Counted from the first letter of the stretch, positions 17,677-27,021 are shown. The stretch: 64,000 nt of DNA from Fructilactobacillus florum DSM 22689 = JCM 16035 (GCF_001436645.1 NZ_AYZI01000002.1:62001-126000); one strand, 5' to 3'. A program made the numbers and translations. The notes: a model not told the origin generated them from the letters alone.

Positions 17677-18336
17677 ATGGCAGTTACAGCATATCTAGTA
17701 CGGCACGGACAAACGTATCTTAATCTCTACAATAAGGTTCAGGGGTGGATTGATTCACCGCTCACCGAAAAGGGGATTCAAGATGCACGTACGGCTGGGG
17801 ACCGACTAGCAACGATTAATTTTGATGCAGCTTTTACCAGTGACTCTGGGCGCGCGATCGCTACAGGACAAGAAATTCTAACTAAAAATCCAAACGGAAT
17901 CAACGTGATCACCTATCAATTCCCTGAATTACGAGAGCAGTTTCATGGGTACTTTGAGGGAGAGAACTTAGAACAAATGTGGCAATTTGTGGGTGAACAA
18001 GTCCAAATTACCAATGAATCAGGCGTGTTAAACCACTTTGGTTTGGAGCGAGCTCGGGATCTAATCGCTAAAGCTGATTTGTATAATAACGCCGAGGATA
18101 ATGCGCGGTTTTGGCAGCGATTGGATCGCGGCTTTGACCGGATCCGTTCGAATACAAAAGCGGGGCAACAAATTCTGATTGTTTCACATGGGATGACGAT
18201 TCGTTCGATTGTTGATCGGTATGCTCCAGAACTTGATCAAGGGGATGCGGCCAAGAACGGTAGCATCACTAAATTAATAATTGAACCTGATGATATTAAA
18301 GTAGAATATTACAATAATATCGTCGGTGAAATCTAA
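17677..18336 (+). CDS. Histidine phosphatase (phosphoglycerate mutase-like) family
   Basis: A protein of 219 aa. The N-terminal VRHGQTYLN holds the phospho-accepting His of the family, SDSGRAIATGQ holds a conserved Arg, and VSHGMTIR holds the second active-site His. Members include cofactor-dependent mutases and broad phosphatases; the length and the GWIDSPLTEKG block fit the phosphatase branch. The ribosome binding site GAGGAG lies in the last codons of the YfhO gene. The substrate is unknown. Confidence 0.8.
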   Translation: MAVTAYLVRHGQTYLNLYNKVQGWIDSPLTEKGIQDARTAGDRLATINFDAAFTSDSGRAIATGQEILTKNPNGINVITYQFPELREQFHGYFEGENLEQMWQFVGEQVQITNESGVLNHFGLERARDLIAKADLYNNAEDNARFWQRLDRGFDRIRSNTKAGQQILIVSHGMTIRSIVDRYAPELDQGDAAKNGSITKLIIEPDDIKVEYYNNIVGEI

Positions 18337-18382
18337 GGTTGTCTTGGGGGTAAAAATCGGTTAGACTGATGGTATTCAAATA

Positions 18383-18454
18383 AAAGTTGGGGTGCCACGA
18401 GCTGAGATTATACCCATTGAACCTGATATAGTTCGCACTATCGCAGGAAACTTT
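18383..18454 (+). promoter_or_regulatory. TPP (THI box) riboswitch aptamer
   Basis: The thi-box blocks are all present: GGGGTGCC, GCTGAGAT-ATACCC, GAACCTGATATAGTT and CGCAGGAAA. Helix P1 is closed by AAAGTT (18383-18388) with AACTTT (18449-18454). It precedes tenA-thiD-thiE-thiM, whose products make the ligand thiamine diphosphate. Confidence 0.95.
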
Positions 18455-18499
18455 CTTTAATTAGCCAATAATTCTGACTAGCTTTTGTCATCTTTATTA

Positions 18500-18527
18500 G
18501 CCTTCAGCTCGTGCTGAAGGCTTTTTT
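18500..18527 (+). terminator. Riboswitch-controlled terminator
   Basis: Hairpin GCCTTCAGC-TCGT-GCTGAAGGC is followed by six T residues. The segment at 18503-18513 can instead pair with 18396-18406 inside the aptamer (CACGAGCTGA with TCAGCTCGTG plus a G-U). This gives an antiterminator that forms only when the aptamer is not folded around TPP. High TPP should therefore stop transcription here. Confidence 0.9.
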
Positions 18528-18556
18528 ATTTGAACAAAATTAAGGGAGGAATTAAC

Positions 18557-19210
18557 ATGTCAAAACCAATCACTTCATTACAAAGACAATTGCAACAAAT
18601 TGTAGCAAAACAGTTAGTAGATATCAGTAGGAATCCATTTGTGCAAGGCATTGCGGCTGGATCATTGCCCAGCACAGCAGTAGCAACATATGTCCAACAA
18701 GATAATCTCTATCTGCAAAAGTACTTAACAAATTACCAACAAGTTTTAGGAATCCTTGCTCCAGACCTGTTAGCGACAACTATCCATGCGATTGACACTG
18801 AAAATCGGGCTCACCAAGTATTATTAGCATTTCTTCAGACTGATAATGCCCAATTGATGAAAGGGACGGTAATTGAATTACCGACAACTAGGGCCTACTT
18901 GCAGCATATTCAAACGGCGATTACAGCAAACGCTTGGCAGGGATTAGCGGCGTTGTTGGCATGTCCACTTATCTACACGCAGCTTGCGGTCGAACTGCAG
19001 CAGCAACAAGCTGTTGTGCACCGTAATCCTTTTGCTGCTTGGATTGATTTTTATTTACCAAAAGCTGATTATTTTACAAAACGAATGATTGAACTATTTG
19101 TGAATGAAGGACAAACCAAGTCTGACTACCAGCAGTTTCATGCTTTACAACGATTTGAAGCCAGTTGTAAATATGAAAATGCCTTTTTTACGCAAGCAAT
19201 GGAGGAGTAG
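18557..19210 (+). CDS. tenA: TenA family thiamine-salvage protein
   Basis: A protein of 217 aa. TenA enzymes hydrolyse amino-HMP from degraded thiamine to HMP (thiaminase II/aminopyrimidine aminohydrolase). Seen here are the YVQQD acidic residue near 50, Cys136 in LLACPLIYTQLA (the family nucleophile position) and a C-terminal KYENAFFTQAME with the conserved Glu. AAGGGAGG precedes the ATG at 18557. First gene of the TPP-controlled operon; it ends 1 nt before thiD. Confidence 0.88.
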   Translation: MSKPITSLQRQLQQIVAKQLVDISRNPFVQGIAAGSLPSTAVATYVQQDNLYLQKYLTNYQQVLGILAPDLLATTIHAIDTENRAHQVLLAFLQTDNAQLMKGTVIELPTTRAYLQHIQTAITANAWQGLAALLACPLIYTQLAVELQQQQAVVHRNPFAAWIDFYLPKADYFTKRMIELFVNEGQTKSDYQQFHALQRFEASCKYENAFFTQAMEE

Positions 19211-19211
19211 C

Positions 19212-20024
19212 ATGATACAGCAATATCCAACGGCATTGACAATTGCCGGTAGTGATTCTGGTGGTGGGGCCGGATTACAAGCAGATTTAAAAACGATGCA
19301 GGCATGTCAGACGTTTAGCACCAACGTTATAGTTGGGATAACGGCCCAGAATACTTTGGGAGTCCAGGGGCAGTATCCCTTACCAAAGCAGGTTGTTACG
19401 CGCCAGTTTGCTTCGATTTTAGCCGACTTTCATATTCAAGCCGTTAAGACAGGAGCTTTGTTTGATGCGGAACATGTACAAATGGTCGCTGACGAACTGC
19501 AGTGGAGCCGATTACCCAATCTAACGGTCGATCCGGTCATGATTGCTAAAGGCGGAGCGCACTTATTGACACCAGCGGGGATTAGAAAGATAAAAAGCCA
19601 GTTGCTACCGCAAGCGACGATCGTTACGCCTAATTTACCAGAAGCAGAGTTGTTAGCAGAACAACAGATTATTTCTGAGGCTGACCGGTTAAGTGCGGCT
19701 AAGAAGATTCAGCAGTTAGGAGCAAAAAATGTGATTATTAAGGGCGGACACGGATCAGGTCCGCTGGTTAAGGACTATGTAAGGTTAGCTAACGGGGATG
19801 ATTTTTGGTTGACCGCTCCACGAGTCAAAACTAAGCGAACGCACGGAACGGGAGATACTTTGTCTGCCTCGATAACAGCATTTTTAGCTCAAGGATTGGG
19901 AATTTCAACAGCCATTCAACGAGCCCACGCTTATTTGGAAATGATCATCGAGAAACCATTAGTGCTTGGTCATGGGCACGGTCCATTAAATCATGGGGGA
20001 TGGAGTGCGCATGATGAAATTTAA
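19212..20024 (+). CDS. thiD: Hydroxymethylpyrimidine/phosphomethylpyrimidine kinase
   Basis: A protein of 270 aa of the ribokinase-like ThiD family. It phosphorylates HMP and then HMP-P to HMP-PP. The N-terminal ALTIAGSDSGGGAGLQADLKT is the substrate/ATP block, DPVMIAKGG sits mid-protein, and KTKRTHGTGDTLSA near residue 215 carries the catalytic Asp of the GTGD motif. GGAGGAG in the tenA tail precedes the ATG at 19212. The stop overlaps the thiE start. Confidence 0.92.
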   Translation: MIQQYPTALTIAGSDSGGGAGLQADLKTMQACQTFSTNVIVGITAQNTLGVQGQYPLPKQVVTRQFASILADFHIQAVKTGALFDAEHVQMVADELQWSRLPNLTVDPVMIAKGGAHLLTPAGIRKIKSQLLPQATIVTPNLPEAELLAEQQIISEADRLSAAKKIQQLGAKNVIIKGGHGSGPLVKDYVRLANGDDFWLTAPRVKTKRTHGTGDTLSASITAFLAQGLGISTAIQRAHAYLEMIIEKPLVLGHGHGPLNHGGWSAHDEI

Positions 20025-20673
20025 ACCAGAAATGTTGCAAGTTTATCTAGTGATTGGGACGGCGAACGTGGATTATCGAGTAGATCGGTTGTTGGCGGTG
20101 GTCGCTGCAGCCGTTCGTTTGGGGGTCACGGCGGTCCAGTTTCGCGAAAAGGATCAAAGTCGCTTGACTTTTGCTGAACAGGTTCAACTCGGGCGGGCGG
20201 TACATCGTTTGACAGCTGCCCAGCAAGTTCCACTTTTTGTCGATGATAATTTTAAGTTGGCACAAGCCGTTGGGGCTGAGGGACTGCATCTTGGTCAAAC
20301 TGATCCTTGGCCCGCATTGAAGCAGAAACAACAAGCTAATTTAATGGTTGGCCTATCAGTTCATGATTTTACTGAACTAAATCAGAGTCGCTCGTTGTTA
20401 CCATACATTGACTATCTTGGGGTCGGACCAGTTTTTGCGACTAAAACAAAGTCAGATGCTAAAGCTCCCATTGGGACGTCAGGGCTAATGGATATGGTTC
20501 AACAGACTGATTTACCACTCGTGGCAATTGGTGGGATTAGTGAACGCAATGTTTGGAAACTTAAAACAATCCCAATTGCTGGGGTAGCAGTGATTTCAGC
20601 AATTACGACCAGTTCAAAGTTAGCGACGACCATCAGAACTTTAAAACTCCAAGGAGGTTTTCATGACCAGTAA
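20011..20673 (+). CDS. thiE: Thiamine-phosphate synthase
   Basis: A protein of 220 aa with a TIM-barrel fold. It joins HMP-PP and THZ-P to thiamine phosphate. It shows AVQFREKDQS (pyrophosphate/HMP site), VPLFVDDNFKLA, GLHLGQTDP and VGPVFATKTKSDAKAPIG (phosphate-binding region), then LPLVAIGGI. ATG 20011 or 20014 follows GGAG; the reading frame overlaps thiD by 14 nt, so translation is probably coupled. Confidence 0.92.
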   Translation: MMKFKPEMLQVYLVIGTANVDYRVDRLLAVVAAAVRLGVTAVQFREKDQSRLTFAEQVQLGRAVHRLTAAQQVPLFVDDNFKLAQAVGAEGLHLGQTDPWPALKQKQQANLMVGLSVHDFTELNQSRSLLPYIDYLGVGPVFATKTKSDAKAPIGTSGLMDMVQQTDLPLVAIGGISERNVWKLKTIPIAGVAVISAITTSSKLATTIRTLKLQGGFHDQ

Positions 20674-21451
20674 TCTAATCGCACAAATTAGACAGCATAA
20701 TCCAATTGTTTTGAATATTGCTAATCAAGTTACGCCGCAACGGGTTGCTGATGGAATTAATTTCTTAGGGGGTTCCCCCATGATGGTCTCCGATCCACTC
20801 GAGGTAGCTGAGTTGGCTAAGTTGGCTCAGGCCGTTACTCTTAATTTGGGCTCGACCAGTCCCACGGCACAATTAGATATGCTTACAGCGGGTCGAAGCG
20901 CTAATCAACATCAACTTCCGGTAGTTTTTGATCCAGTGGCGGTGGGGGCTTCATCCGTTCGAACAGAGCGTACCCAGCAGCTTTTGCAACAAGTCAAGGT
21001 AGATACGATACGTGGCAATGCCGCGGAAATTGCTCAGCTAGCGGGAATTGCTTGGCAAATTCATGGAATCGATGCGGGAGCTGGTGAGGTTAAGGTTTCA
21101 ACCATTGCCAAACAAGCCGCCCAGAAGCTACGGTGTCGAGTCGTATTATCAGGCGCTCATGACATCATTACTGATGGAGTCAATGGGTATGAAGTGCACA
21201 ATGATGTAAGTTTGTTAGCAACTAATGTTGGAATGGGTGATGTGCTAGATGGTATTTTAGCCACTGCAATTTCACAAGCAACGAGTCTTTATGACCTAGC
21301 CTTGGCAACGGGAATCCTGCCGGTAGCCGCCGAACGAGCACTTGTTAAAACTGGCACTCGGCCGGCATCATTTTTAGTCGAAACTTACAACCAACTGGCA
21401 GCCTTGGATGATACCCAGCTGGATGATAGACTGCAACTATCAACAATCTAA
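20663..21451 (+). CDS. thiM: Hydroxyethylthiazole kinase
   Basis: A protein of 262 aa. ThiM phosphorylates hydroxyethylthiazole for thiamine salvage. It contains NIANQVTPQRVADGINFLGGSP-type substrate residues near the start, PVVFDPVAVGAS, RGNAAEIAQLAG, and a GMGDVLDGILA anion hole where the family usually has GCGCML-like residues. AAGGAGG precedes the ATG and the frame overlaps thiE by 11 nt. No thiC or thiazole synthesis genes follow, so the operon is built for salvage. Confidence 0.9.
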   Translation: MTSNLIAQIRQHNPIVLNIANQVTPQRVADGINFLGGSPMMVSDPLEVAELAKLAQAVTLNLGSTSPTAQLDMLTAGRSANQHQLPVVFDPVAVGASSVRTERTQQLLQQVKVDTIRGNAAEIAQLAGIAWQIHGIDAGAGEVKVSTIAKQAAQKLRCRVVLSGAHDIITDGVNGYEVHNDVSLLATNVGMGDVLDGILATAISQATSLYDLALATGILPVAAERALVKTGTRPASFLVETYNQLAALDDTQLDDRLQLSTI

Positions 21452-21534
21452 TTTTACAAATTGTTTTTTTGTTGGAAAGGGTTAAGATGGGATTACGATA
21501 CTTGAAGCTAACTTAGCAAACAGCAAGGAGTCCT

Positions 21535-24303
21535 ATGATGAGTCAACCAACTAATGATGTAGCTGCGCAATTGGAAATCCCCCAGTTGGAACAACAGTTG
21601 CAAACATCGGTAACGACCGGTTTGGATACGCAAACGGCACAAAAACGATTTCAAACTGATGGTGCCAATGTAATCGAAAGTGGTCAGCATACTAACCGAC
21701 TGCTTGATTTTCTACAAAATTTCACTTCGCTCATGGCTTGCCTATTATGGGTTTCGGGGTTAATTGCCATGGTATCAGGAACCGTTGAATTAGGAATAGC
21801 AATTTGGGCAGTTAATATTATCAACGGTCTGTTTTCATACTGGGAAGCGCATGCAGCTAAAAAAGCAACGGATGCTTTGAGTAAGATGCTGCCAACCACT
21901 GTTAACGTCCTTCGTGATGGCCACCAACAAGCTATTCTAGTACAAAACGTGGTTCCAGGTGATGTGGTAGAAATTCAGGCAGGGGATGCAGTTCCTGCTG
22001 ATGCGCGGGTTTTATCAGCTGCCAATTTACAAATTGATGAATCTTCATTGACGGGCGAGTCTGTGCCCGTTGCTAAAAAATCTACCTATCAACATGGGGA
22101 TGGGAAGTTTTCGATTACAAACATTATCTACGCAGGCACGGTGGTTACCACTGGAACAGCTCAAGCGGTAGTTCTTGCTACAGGAATGCAGACGGAGTTT
22201 GGTAAAATTGCCCATTTGACCGAATCACAAAGTTCAATGGTTTCACCACTGACAAACGAACTTAATCGTTTAACGCGGCAGCTATCTGTAATTGCATTGC
22301 TAATTGGACTTGGATTTTTTATTCTTGCAATTTTCTTTGTTCATTATCCCGTTGCAAAAGCCTTTATCTTTGCGCTTGGGATGATTGTTGCTTTTATTCC
22401 CGAGGGCTTGCTACCAACGGTGACGCTCTCGTTAGCGCGTGGGACCCAGGAGATGGCAAAAAAACACGCACTCTTAAAGAGTTTAAACAGTGTTGAAACG
22501 TTGGGAGAAACGAGTGTGATCTGTTCTGATAAAACAGGGACGCTAACGCAAAATCAAATGACCGTTACCCATCTCTGGTTGCCAGCAGAGGAGTTTACGG
22601 TGACCGGGACGGGTTATTTTAACAATGGTCAAATTCAATTCCAAAAAGAACCGATGAAGTTAGCGCAGCACCCTGATTTAAATCGGTTACTAGACATTGC
22701 GTTGCTAAATAATGATACGCAGGTCGTCAGTGAAGCTGATGGTAAGCAAGCCCCCAAAATTTTAGGAACACCGACGGAGGCAGGACTTTGTATTGTAACT
22801 GCGAAGGCTGGATTAAATTTACCTGAGCGACAACAGGCAGCACCGCGTTTGACGGAATTGCCATTTGATTCAGATCGAAAAAGAATGACGACGATCCAAA
22901 AACAGACCAACGCGCCTGACTTGATTTATGTTAAGGGAGCTTTGTCAACCATGCTTTCGGTTTGTGATCGGATTTTAGATGGCAATCAAGTTCGCCCACT
23001 AACAGCTGCCGATCAGCAACGACTACAACAGGCCAATCAGGATTACGCGGCTCAAGGGCTTCGTTCTCTGGCCTTTGCTTATCGAGAAGCAACTGACTCT
23101 GATCAGGGGAAGTATGCGATTTCCACCGCTGAACAGCATTTGATTTTTGTTGGCTTAGCGGTAATGCAAGATCCTCCTCGACCAGAAATCTATCAGGCCG
23201 TCCAAAAATGTCAAAATGCTCACATTAAAATCATCATGGTTACTGGTGATAGCGCTCTGACGGCGAAAAGTATTGCTGTAAAAATCGGCATTGTTTCGGA
23301 TCAAGCCCGAGTGATTACTGGAGAAGAACTGGCCCAGTTGAGTGATGCCCAATTACAAGCTGCGGTTAAAAACGAAGTTATTTTTGCAAGAGTGGCACCG
23401 GCAGATAAGTATCGCATTGTTTCGATGTGTCAAGCTAACGGTGAGATTGTTGCCTCAACTGGTGACGGGGTTAATGATGCCCCCGCCTTAAAGCGAGCTA
23501 ACATTGGAATTGCAATGGGATTGAACGGGACGGATGTTGCCAAACAAGCTGCGGATATGATTTTGACGGATGATAACTTTGCTTCGATTGTTGCTGCCAT
23601 TGAAGTAGGACGCACCGTTTATAAAAACATTCAAAAATTTCTGACGTATATTTTCACTAGTAACGTCGGCGAAGCCTTTCCTTCACTGCTCTTCTTGGCT
23701 TCCGGAGGCTTGATTCCTTTGCCACTAACAGTGATGCAGATTTTAACGGTTGATTTAGGGACGGATATGCTGCCGGCCCTTGGTTTGGGCGCTGAGCCAA
23801 GTGAACCGGGGGTAATGAACCAACCACCCCGAGCACGGACGGCCCACTTGTTAACTCCGGGAATTATATGGAAAAGTTTTGGATATTATGGTTTGCTGGG
23901 GGCGTTGATTTCAATGGGAGGGTATTTCTTTGTTAATTGGCAATTTGGTTTTCCACAGGTACCCCTAGCTAGCACCGGAAAAGTTTATGCAATGGCTACG
24001 ACCATGACCCTAGCGGCAATTGTCTTTTCACAAATTGCCAATGTTCTAAATTGCCGAACTGAAACGACGTCGCTGTTTCGAGTCGGGGTGTTCTCAAACC
24101 ATCGGATTATCAGTGGAATTATTTTTGAAATTTTGCTGTTAGCATTTTTGGCATACACACCAGGAGTTCAGAGCCTCTTTGGCACTGCTCCATTGAATGG
24201 ACTTGACTGGTTGTTCTTAGCCTGCATTCCGGTTCCTTTGGTGCTATTAGAGGAAGCACGGAAATGGTTCGTTCGAAGACGAGTAGCCCGGATAAAGAAT
24301 TAA
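21535..24303 (+). CDS. P-type cation ATPase, P2 class
   Basis: A protein of 922 aa with the full P2-ATPase order: N-terminal cation-ATPase domain, actuator loop with LTGESVPV, phosphorylation motif SDKTGTLTQNQM (Asp332), nucleotide domain with KGALSTML, GDGVNDAPALKRANIGIAMG, and six C-terminal helices. Helix 4 reads FIPEGLLPTVTLSLA, closer to the PEGLL motif of Na/K and H/K pumps than to the PEGLPA of calcium pumps. The ion is therefore uncertain. AAGGAG precedes the ATG. It is monocistronic, ending at a strong terminator. Confidence 0.88.
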   Translation: MMSQPTNDVAAQLEIPQLEQQLQTSVTTGLDTQTAQKRFQTDGANVIESGQHTNRLLDFLQNFTSLMACLLWVSGLIAMVSGTVELGIAIWAVNIINGLFSYWEAHAAKKATDALSKMLPTTVNVLRDGHQQAILVQNVVPGDVVEIQAGDAVPADARVLSAANLQIDESSLTGESVPVAKKSTYQHGDGKFSITNIIYAGTVVTTGTAQAVVLATGMQTEFGKIAHLTESQSSMVSPLTNELNRLTRQLSVIALLIGLGFFILAIFFVHYPVAKAFIFALGMIVAFIPEGLLPTVTLSLARGTQEMAKKHALLKSLNSVETLGETSVICSDKTGTLTQNQMTVTHLWLPAEEFTVTGTGYFNNGQIQFQKEPMKLAQHPDLNRLLDIALLNNDTQVVSEADGKQAPKILGTPTEAGLCIVTAKAGLNLPERQQAAPRLTELPFDSDRKRMTTIQKQTNAPDLIYVKGALSTMLSVCDRILDGNQVRPLTAADQQRLQQANQDYAAQGLRSLAFAYREATDSDQGKYAISTAEQHLIFVGLAVMQDPPRPEIYQAVQKCQNAHIKIIMVTGDSALTAKSIAVKIGIVSDQARVITGEELAQLSDAQLQAAVKNEVIFARVAPADKYRIVSMCQANGEIVASTGDGVNDAPALKRANIGIAMGLNGTDVAKQAADMILTDDNFASIVAAIEVGRTVYKNIQKFLTYIFTSNVGEAFPSLLFLASGGLIPLPLTVMQILTVDLGTDMLPALGLGAEPSEPGVMNQPPRARTAHLLTPGIIWKSFGYYGLLGALISMGGYFFVNWQFGFPQVPLASTGKVYAMATTMTLAAIVFSQIANVLNCRTETTSLFRVGVFSNHRIISGIIFEILLLAFLAYTPGVQSLFGTAPLNGLDWLFLACIPVPLVLLEEARKWFVRRRVARIKN

Positions 24304-24323
24304 TTGAATAGATTAGGATTTAT

Positions 24324-24366
24324 AAAAAAAGGGTAATTAGTTTGAACAACTAATTACCCTTTTTTA
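24324..24366. terminator. Bidirectional intrinsic terminator
   Basis: Arms AAAAGGGTAATTAGTT and AACTAATTACCCTTTT enclose a 5-nt loop between the ATPase gene and the converging proC. Confidence 0.92.
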
Positions 24367-24387
24367 TATTGACAATGATAAAATCAA

Positions 24388-25149
24388 CTATTCGTTAGCT
24401 GCGTTGATAGCCTCATTGACAGCATTACTAAATCCGTGTCGATCTAAGGCTAGCACCCCTTTAATGGTCGATCCACCGGGAGAAGTAACCTGATCTTTTA
24501 AAATTGCTGGATTGGTACCAGTGGTTAAGGCCATTTTAGCACTGCCGGCAACCATACTAGCAGCGACCTGATAGGCAGTTTTACGATCTAAGCCGTTTTG
24601 TACGGCTGAGTCTGCGAGGGCGCTTAAAAAGATATCGACAAAGGCTGGACCGCAGCCCGCAACTGTCCCTAAAATTCCAAGCTGTTCTGCGGCAACGGTG
24701 TTTACCGAACCTAGGCTGGACAACACTTTCATAGCCGTTTGCTGGTCTTTGGGGGTAACCGTTTGGGATCTTTCTAAGGCAATCGTCCCCGCATTGACGG
24801 CGACCGGAATGTTAGGAATAATGGCTAGCACGGAGTTTTGAGGAAACAGTTTTTGAATCTCTGCTGGAGCCACTCCCTGAGCGGCGGAAATGATGATTGT
24901 GTGCGATGCAAGGGGAAGATCCTTTAAAATTGTCAGCGTAGTTGGTGCTGGCGTTGCCACAAATAAAATGTCTACCTCACTCAAAGTAGCTGTTTCTGCA
25001 AAGTGAAAGCCAAGTTCTTTTTGAAAAGAGGCTAGCGCAGCTGATTCGTGATGGATCTTAACAAAAATATGATCGGCATCGTAGTTAGTAGTTAGCCCGC
25101 GAATAATGGCACTACCCATACTACCGGCACCTAAAATTCCAATTTTCAT
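24388..25149 (-). CDS. proC: Pyrroline-5-carboxylate reductase
   Basis: A protein of 253 aa that reduces pyrroline-5-carboxylate to proline with NAD(P)H. It shows MKIGILGAGSMGSAIIRGL (Rossmann), DILFVATPAP, IIPNIPVAVNAGTIAL, GCGPAFVDIFLSALADSAV and the C-terminal SPGGSTIKGVLAL block with Thr/Ser that binds substrate. AAAAAGGAG precedes the ATG. It lies 54 nt downstream of the AAA ATPase gene on the same strand and is probably read with it. No proA/proB is nearby. Confidence 0.93.
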   Translation of the reverse strand: MKIGILGAGSMGSAIIRGLTTNYDADHIFVKIHHESAALASFQKELGFHFAETATLSEVDILFVATPAPTTLTILKDLPLASHTIIISAAQGVAPAEIQKLFPQNSVLAIIPNIPVAVNAGTIALERSQTVTPKDQQTAMKVLSSLGSVNTVAAEQLGILGTVAGCGPAFVDIFLSALADSAVQNGLDRKTAYQVAASMVAGSAKMALTTGTNPAILKDQVTSPGGSTIKGVLALDRHGFSNAVNEAINAANE

Positions 25150-25203
25150 GGTGAACTCCTTTTTGTAAGTAGTGGATAATATTTAATTATAACAGATTTC
25201 TGG

Positions 25204-26562
25204 TTAATCAGCTGGAGTAGCAGCGAGAGCCTGGTTAAGATCATCATTTGTAATGGTTTCCAGCGTTTTTTTGGTTGGATTTTTTTGAAAGGCCACTCGC
25301 CGAGCTTGCATTTGCAACATTGCCTGATACAGATTACGTGCCCACCGTGCATTTCCACTAGGATGATGGTTAGTAATATAGGCAGTGACGGTAGTTTCCA
25401 AATAAACTGGATCCTCCAATTTAACAATGCCCTCATGTTTAATCATGTTGAACAAAATTTGAACCAGTTCCTCGACCTGATAGTCGGCAAAGTAAATCCG
25501 GTTAGGAATTCGGGAACGAAGTCCAGGATTATCATTCAGAAATTCTTCCATTTTATCGGTATAGCCAGCCAGAATCACAATCAGATCTTTGCGATGATTC
25601 TCCATTCCAATGATGAGCTGATCAATAGCTTCATGACCAAAATCAGTGGGGCTGTCTGGATGGGAGAGCTGATAGGCTTCATCGATGAATAGCACGCCTC
25701 CAAGCGAATTTTCGATAACGCGCTTAGTTCGGTCGGCAGTAGTCCCGGTATAGTGTCCGACTAAATCCGAGCGATCGGTATTAACTAATTTATTATCACT
25801 AATAATCCCATTTTGAAAGAGGATGGCGGCAAATAGTTTGGCTACCGTGGTTTTTCCGGTTCCGGGATTACCCACGAACACCATGTGTTTACTGATTCCC
25901 GTTGGGGTTTTTAAGCCATGTTTTTCGCGTAGTTGGTTCATTTTAGCAATGGCAATCATGTCAATAATCTGTTTTTTGGCTTCCTCTAGTCCCGTTAAAT
26001 CATTTAATTCTTGCATTGCATCAATCGAGGTATCGATAGTTTCAATGTTGAGATTGAGATCATTATTGGCTTCTGCTGGTTCATGATTCTCAGCTTTTGG
26101 GTTCTTTTTGGCATCCTCATCTAGGTTGCTTAGATCAAGATCTGCAAGCGGATTTTCAGCAAACAGCTTTGCCGCATAGTCATAGCGATCATTTGCTTTA
26201 GCGATATTAATCGTAGCCAGATAAGAACTGTCATCGGCAACGATCGTTTCTACATCAACAAGGGGTAAATGCGCCTGCAAATCAGCAACCGTTGTTTTTT
26301 GATCGAGTGGAAAGTATAGATACATTTTGCGGTTTTTAAAATCAAACTGATAACCAAACGTTTTGCCAATGACGGGACTTAATTGGTGCAAAAGAACGAC
26401 CATGTTATCAGTCCAGTCGGTAGTATTACCATCATCATTTTTGACATGTTGGTAGGATTTAATGTTTTTAATTCGAAAAGTTTGCGTCTGGAGTTGCTGA
26501 TCCAGCTGATGATTTTCTCGATAAAATAATTGTGCATACGTTTTTAATTCTTCGAAGGTCAT
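25204..26562 (-). CDS. AAA ATPase, CbxX/SpoVK-like
   Basis: A protein of 452 aa. The first 190 residues are an unrecognised, acidic domain. After that comes a single CbxX/SpoVK-type AAA module: LNDLTGLEEAKKQI, Walker A GNPGTGKTTVAKLFA, GGVLFIDEAYQL (Walker B), ILAGYTDKMEEFLNDNPGLRSRIPN (pore/sensor and arginine finger). Relatives remodel protein complexes, for example Rubisco activase CbbX and sporulation SpoVK; no substrate is known in lactobacilli. AAAGGAAG precedes the ATG. Confidence 0.8.
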   Translation of the reverse strand: MTFEELKTYAQLFYRENHQLDQQLQTQTFRIKNIKSYQHVKNDDGNTTDWTDNMVVLLHQLSPVIGKTFGYQFDFKNRKMYLYFPLDQKTTVADLQAHLPLVDVETIVADDSSYLATINIAKANDRYDYAAKLFAENPLADLDLSNLDEDAKKNPKAENHEPAEANNDLNLNIETIDTSIDAMQELNDLTGLEEAKKQIIDMIAIAKMNQLREKHGLKTPTGISKHMVFVGNPGTGKTTVAKLFAAILFQNGIISDNKLVNTDRSDLVGHYTGTTADRTKRVIENSLGGVLFIDEAYQLSHPDSPTDFGHEAIDQLIIGMENHRKDLIVILAGYTDKMEEFLNDNPGLRSRIPNRIYFADYQVEELVQILFNMIKHEGIVKLEDPVYLETTVTAYITNHHPSGNARWARNLYQAMLQMQARRVAFQKNPTKKTLETITNDDLNQALAATPAD

Positions 26563-26743
26563 GCTTCCACTTCCTTTGCTGGATGTTTAACCTGTTTATT
26601 TTAGCTGTTAGTCGATGAAAAGTAAACCAGAAATGCCTGAAAAGATGGGTGCTCCTTACAAGTAGGTGGGGTAGTCACGCTGAACTAAATTAGTATTTTG
26701 TAACTATAAAGATTACCAACTTCATGAAAAGATAAAAAAATTG

Positions 26744-26771
26744 TTGACAAAGGCTAATAAATACGTAAAAT
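26744..26771 (+). promoter_or_regulatory. Promoter of the brnQ T-box leader
   Basis: TTGACA (26744-26749) and TAAAAT (26766-26771) with 16-nt spacing lie about 35 nt before the first T-box helix. Confidence 0.7.
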
Positions 26772-26794
26772 CATAGATAATTATAAAGAAATAA

Positions 26795-27020
26795 AACAAA
26801 AACGAAGCTCAGTCAAGTATTTTGTTCGTGATTCCCAGAGAGTTCTAGCTTGGTGCAATAGAATGTTTTGCGACAAAAGAAAATCAACTGTAAGTTGCAA
26901 TTGCGAAAGGTTTAATAGTGATTGCTGGGATTGCCCATTATCGCAAACGAGTATCGTTATTGAACTGTACTTAGAGCCGTTTTCTAAAGGAAACGGAAAG
27001 ATGGGTGGTAACACGTGTGA
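26795..27020 (+). promoter_or_regulatory. T-box riboswitch, isoleucine specifier likely
   Basis: Stem I is clear. CAGT pairs with ACTG, and an internal loop has AGTA on the left and GAAA-ATC-A on the right. TTTTGTTCG pairs with CGACAAAA, and AGAGAG (26837-26842) is followed by GGTG in the apical part. The specifier reads ATC (26883-26885, Ile). Stem III is CCGTTT/AAACGG. The T-box core at 27002-27015 is TGGGTGGTAACACG, with AAC in place of the usual ACC. TGGT fits a tRNA with discriminator A. Uncharged tRNA would favour antitermination. Confidence 0.88.
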
Positions 27021-27021
27021 G

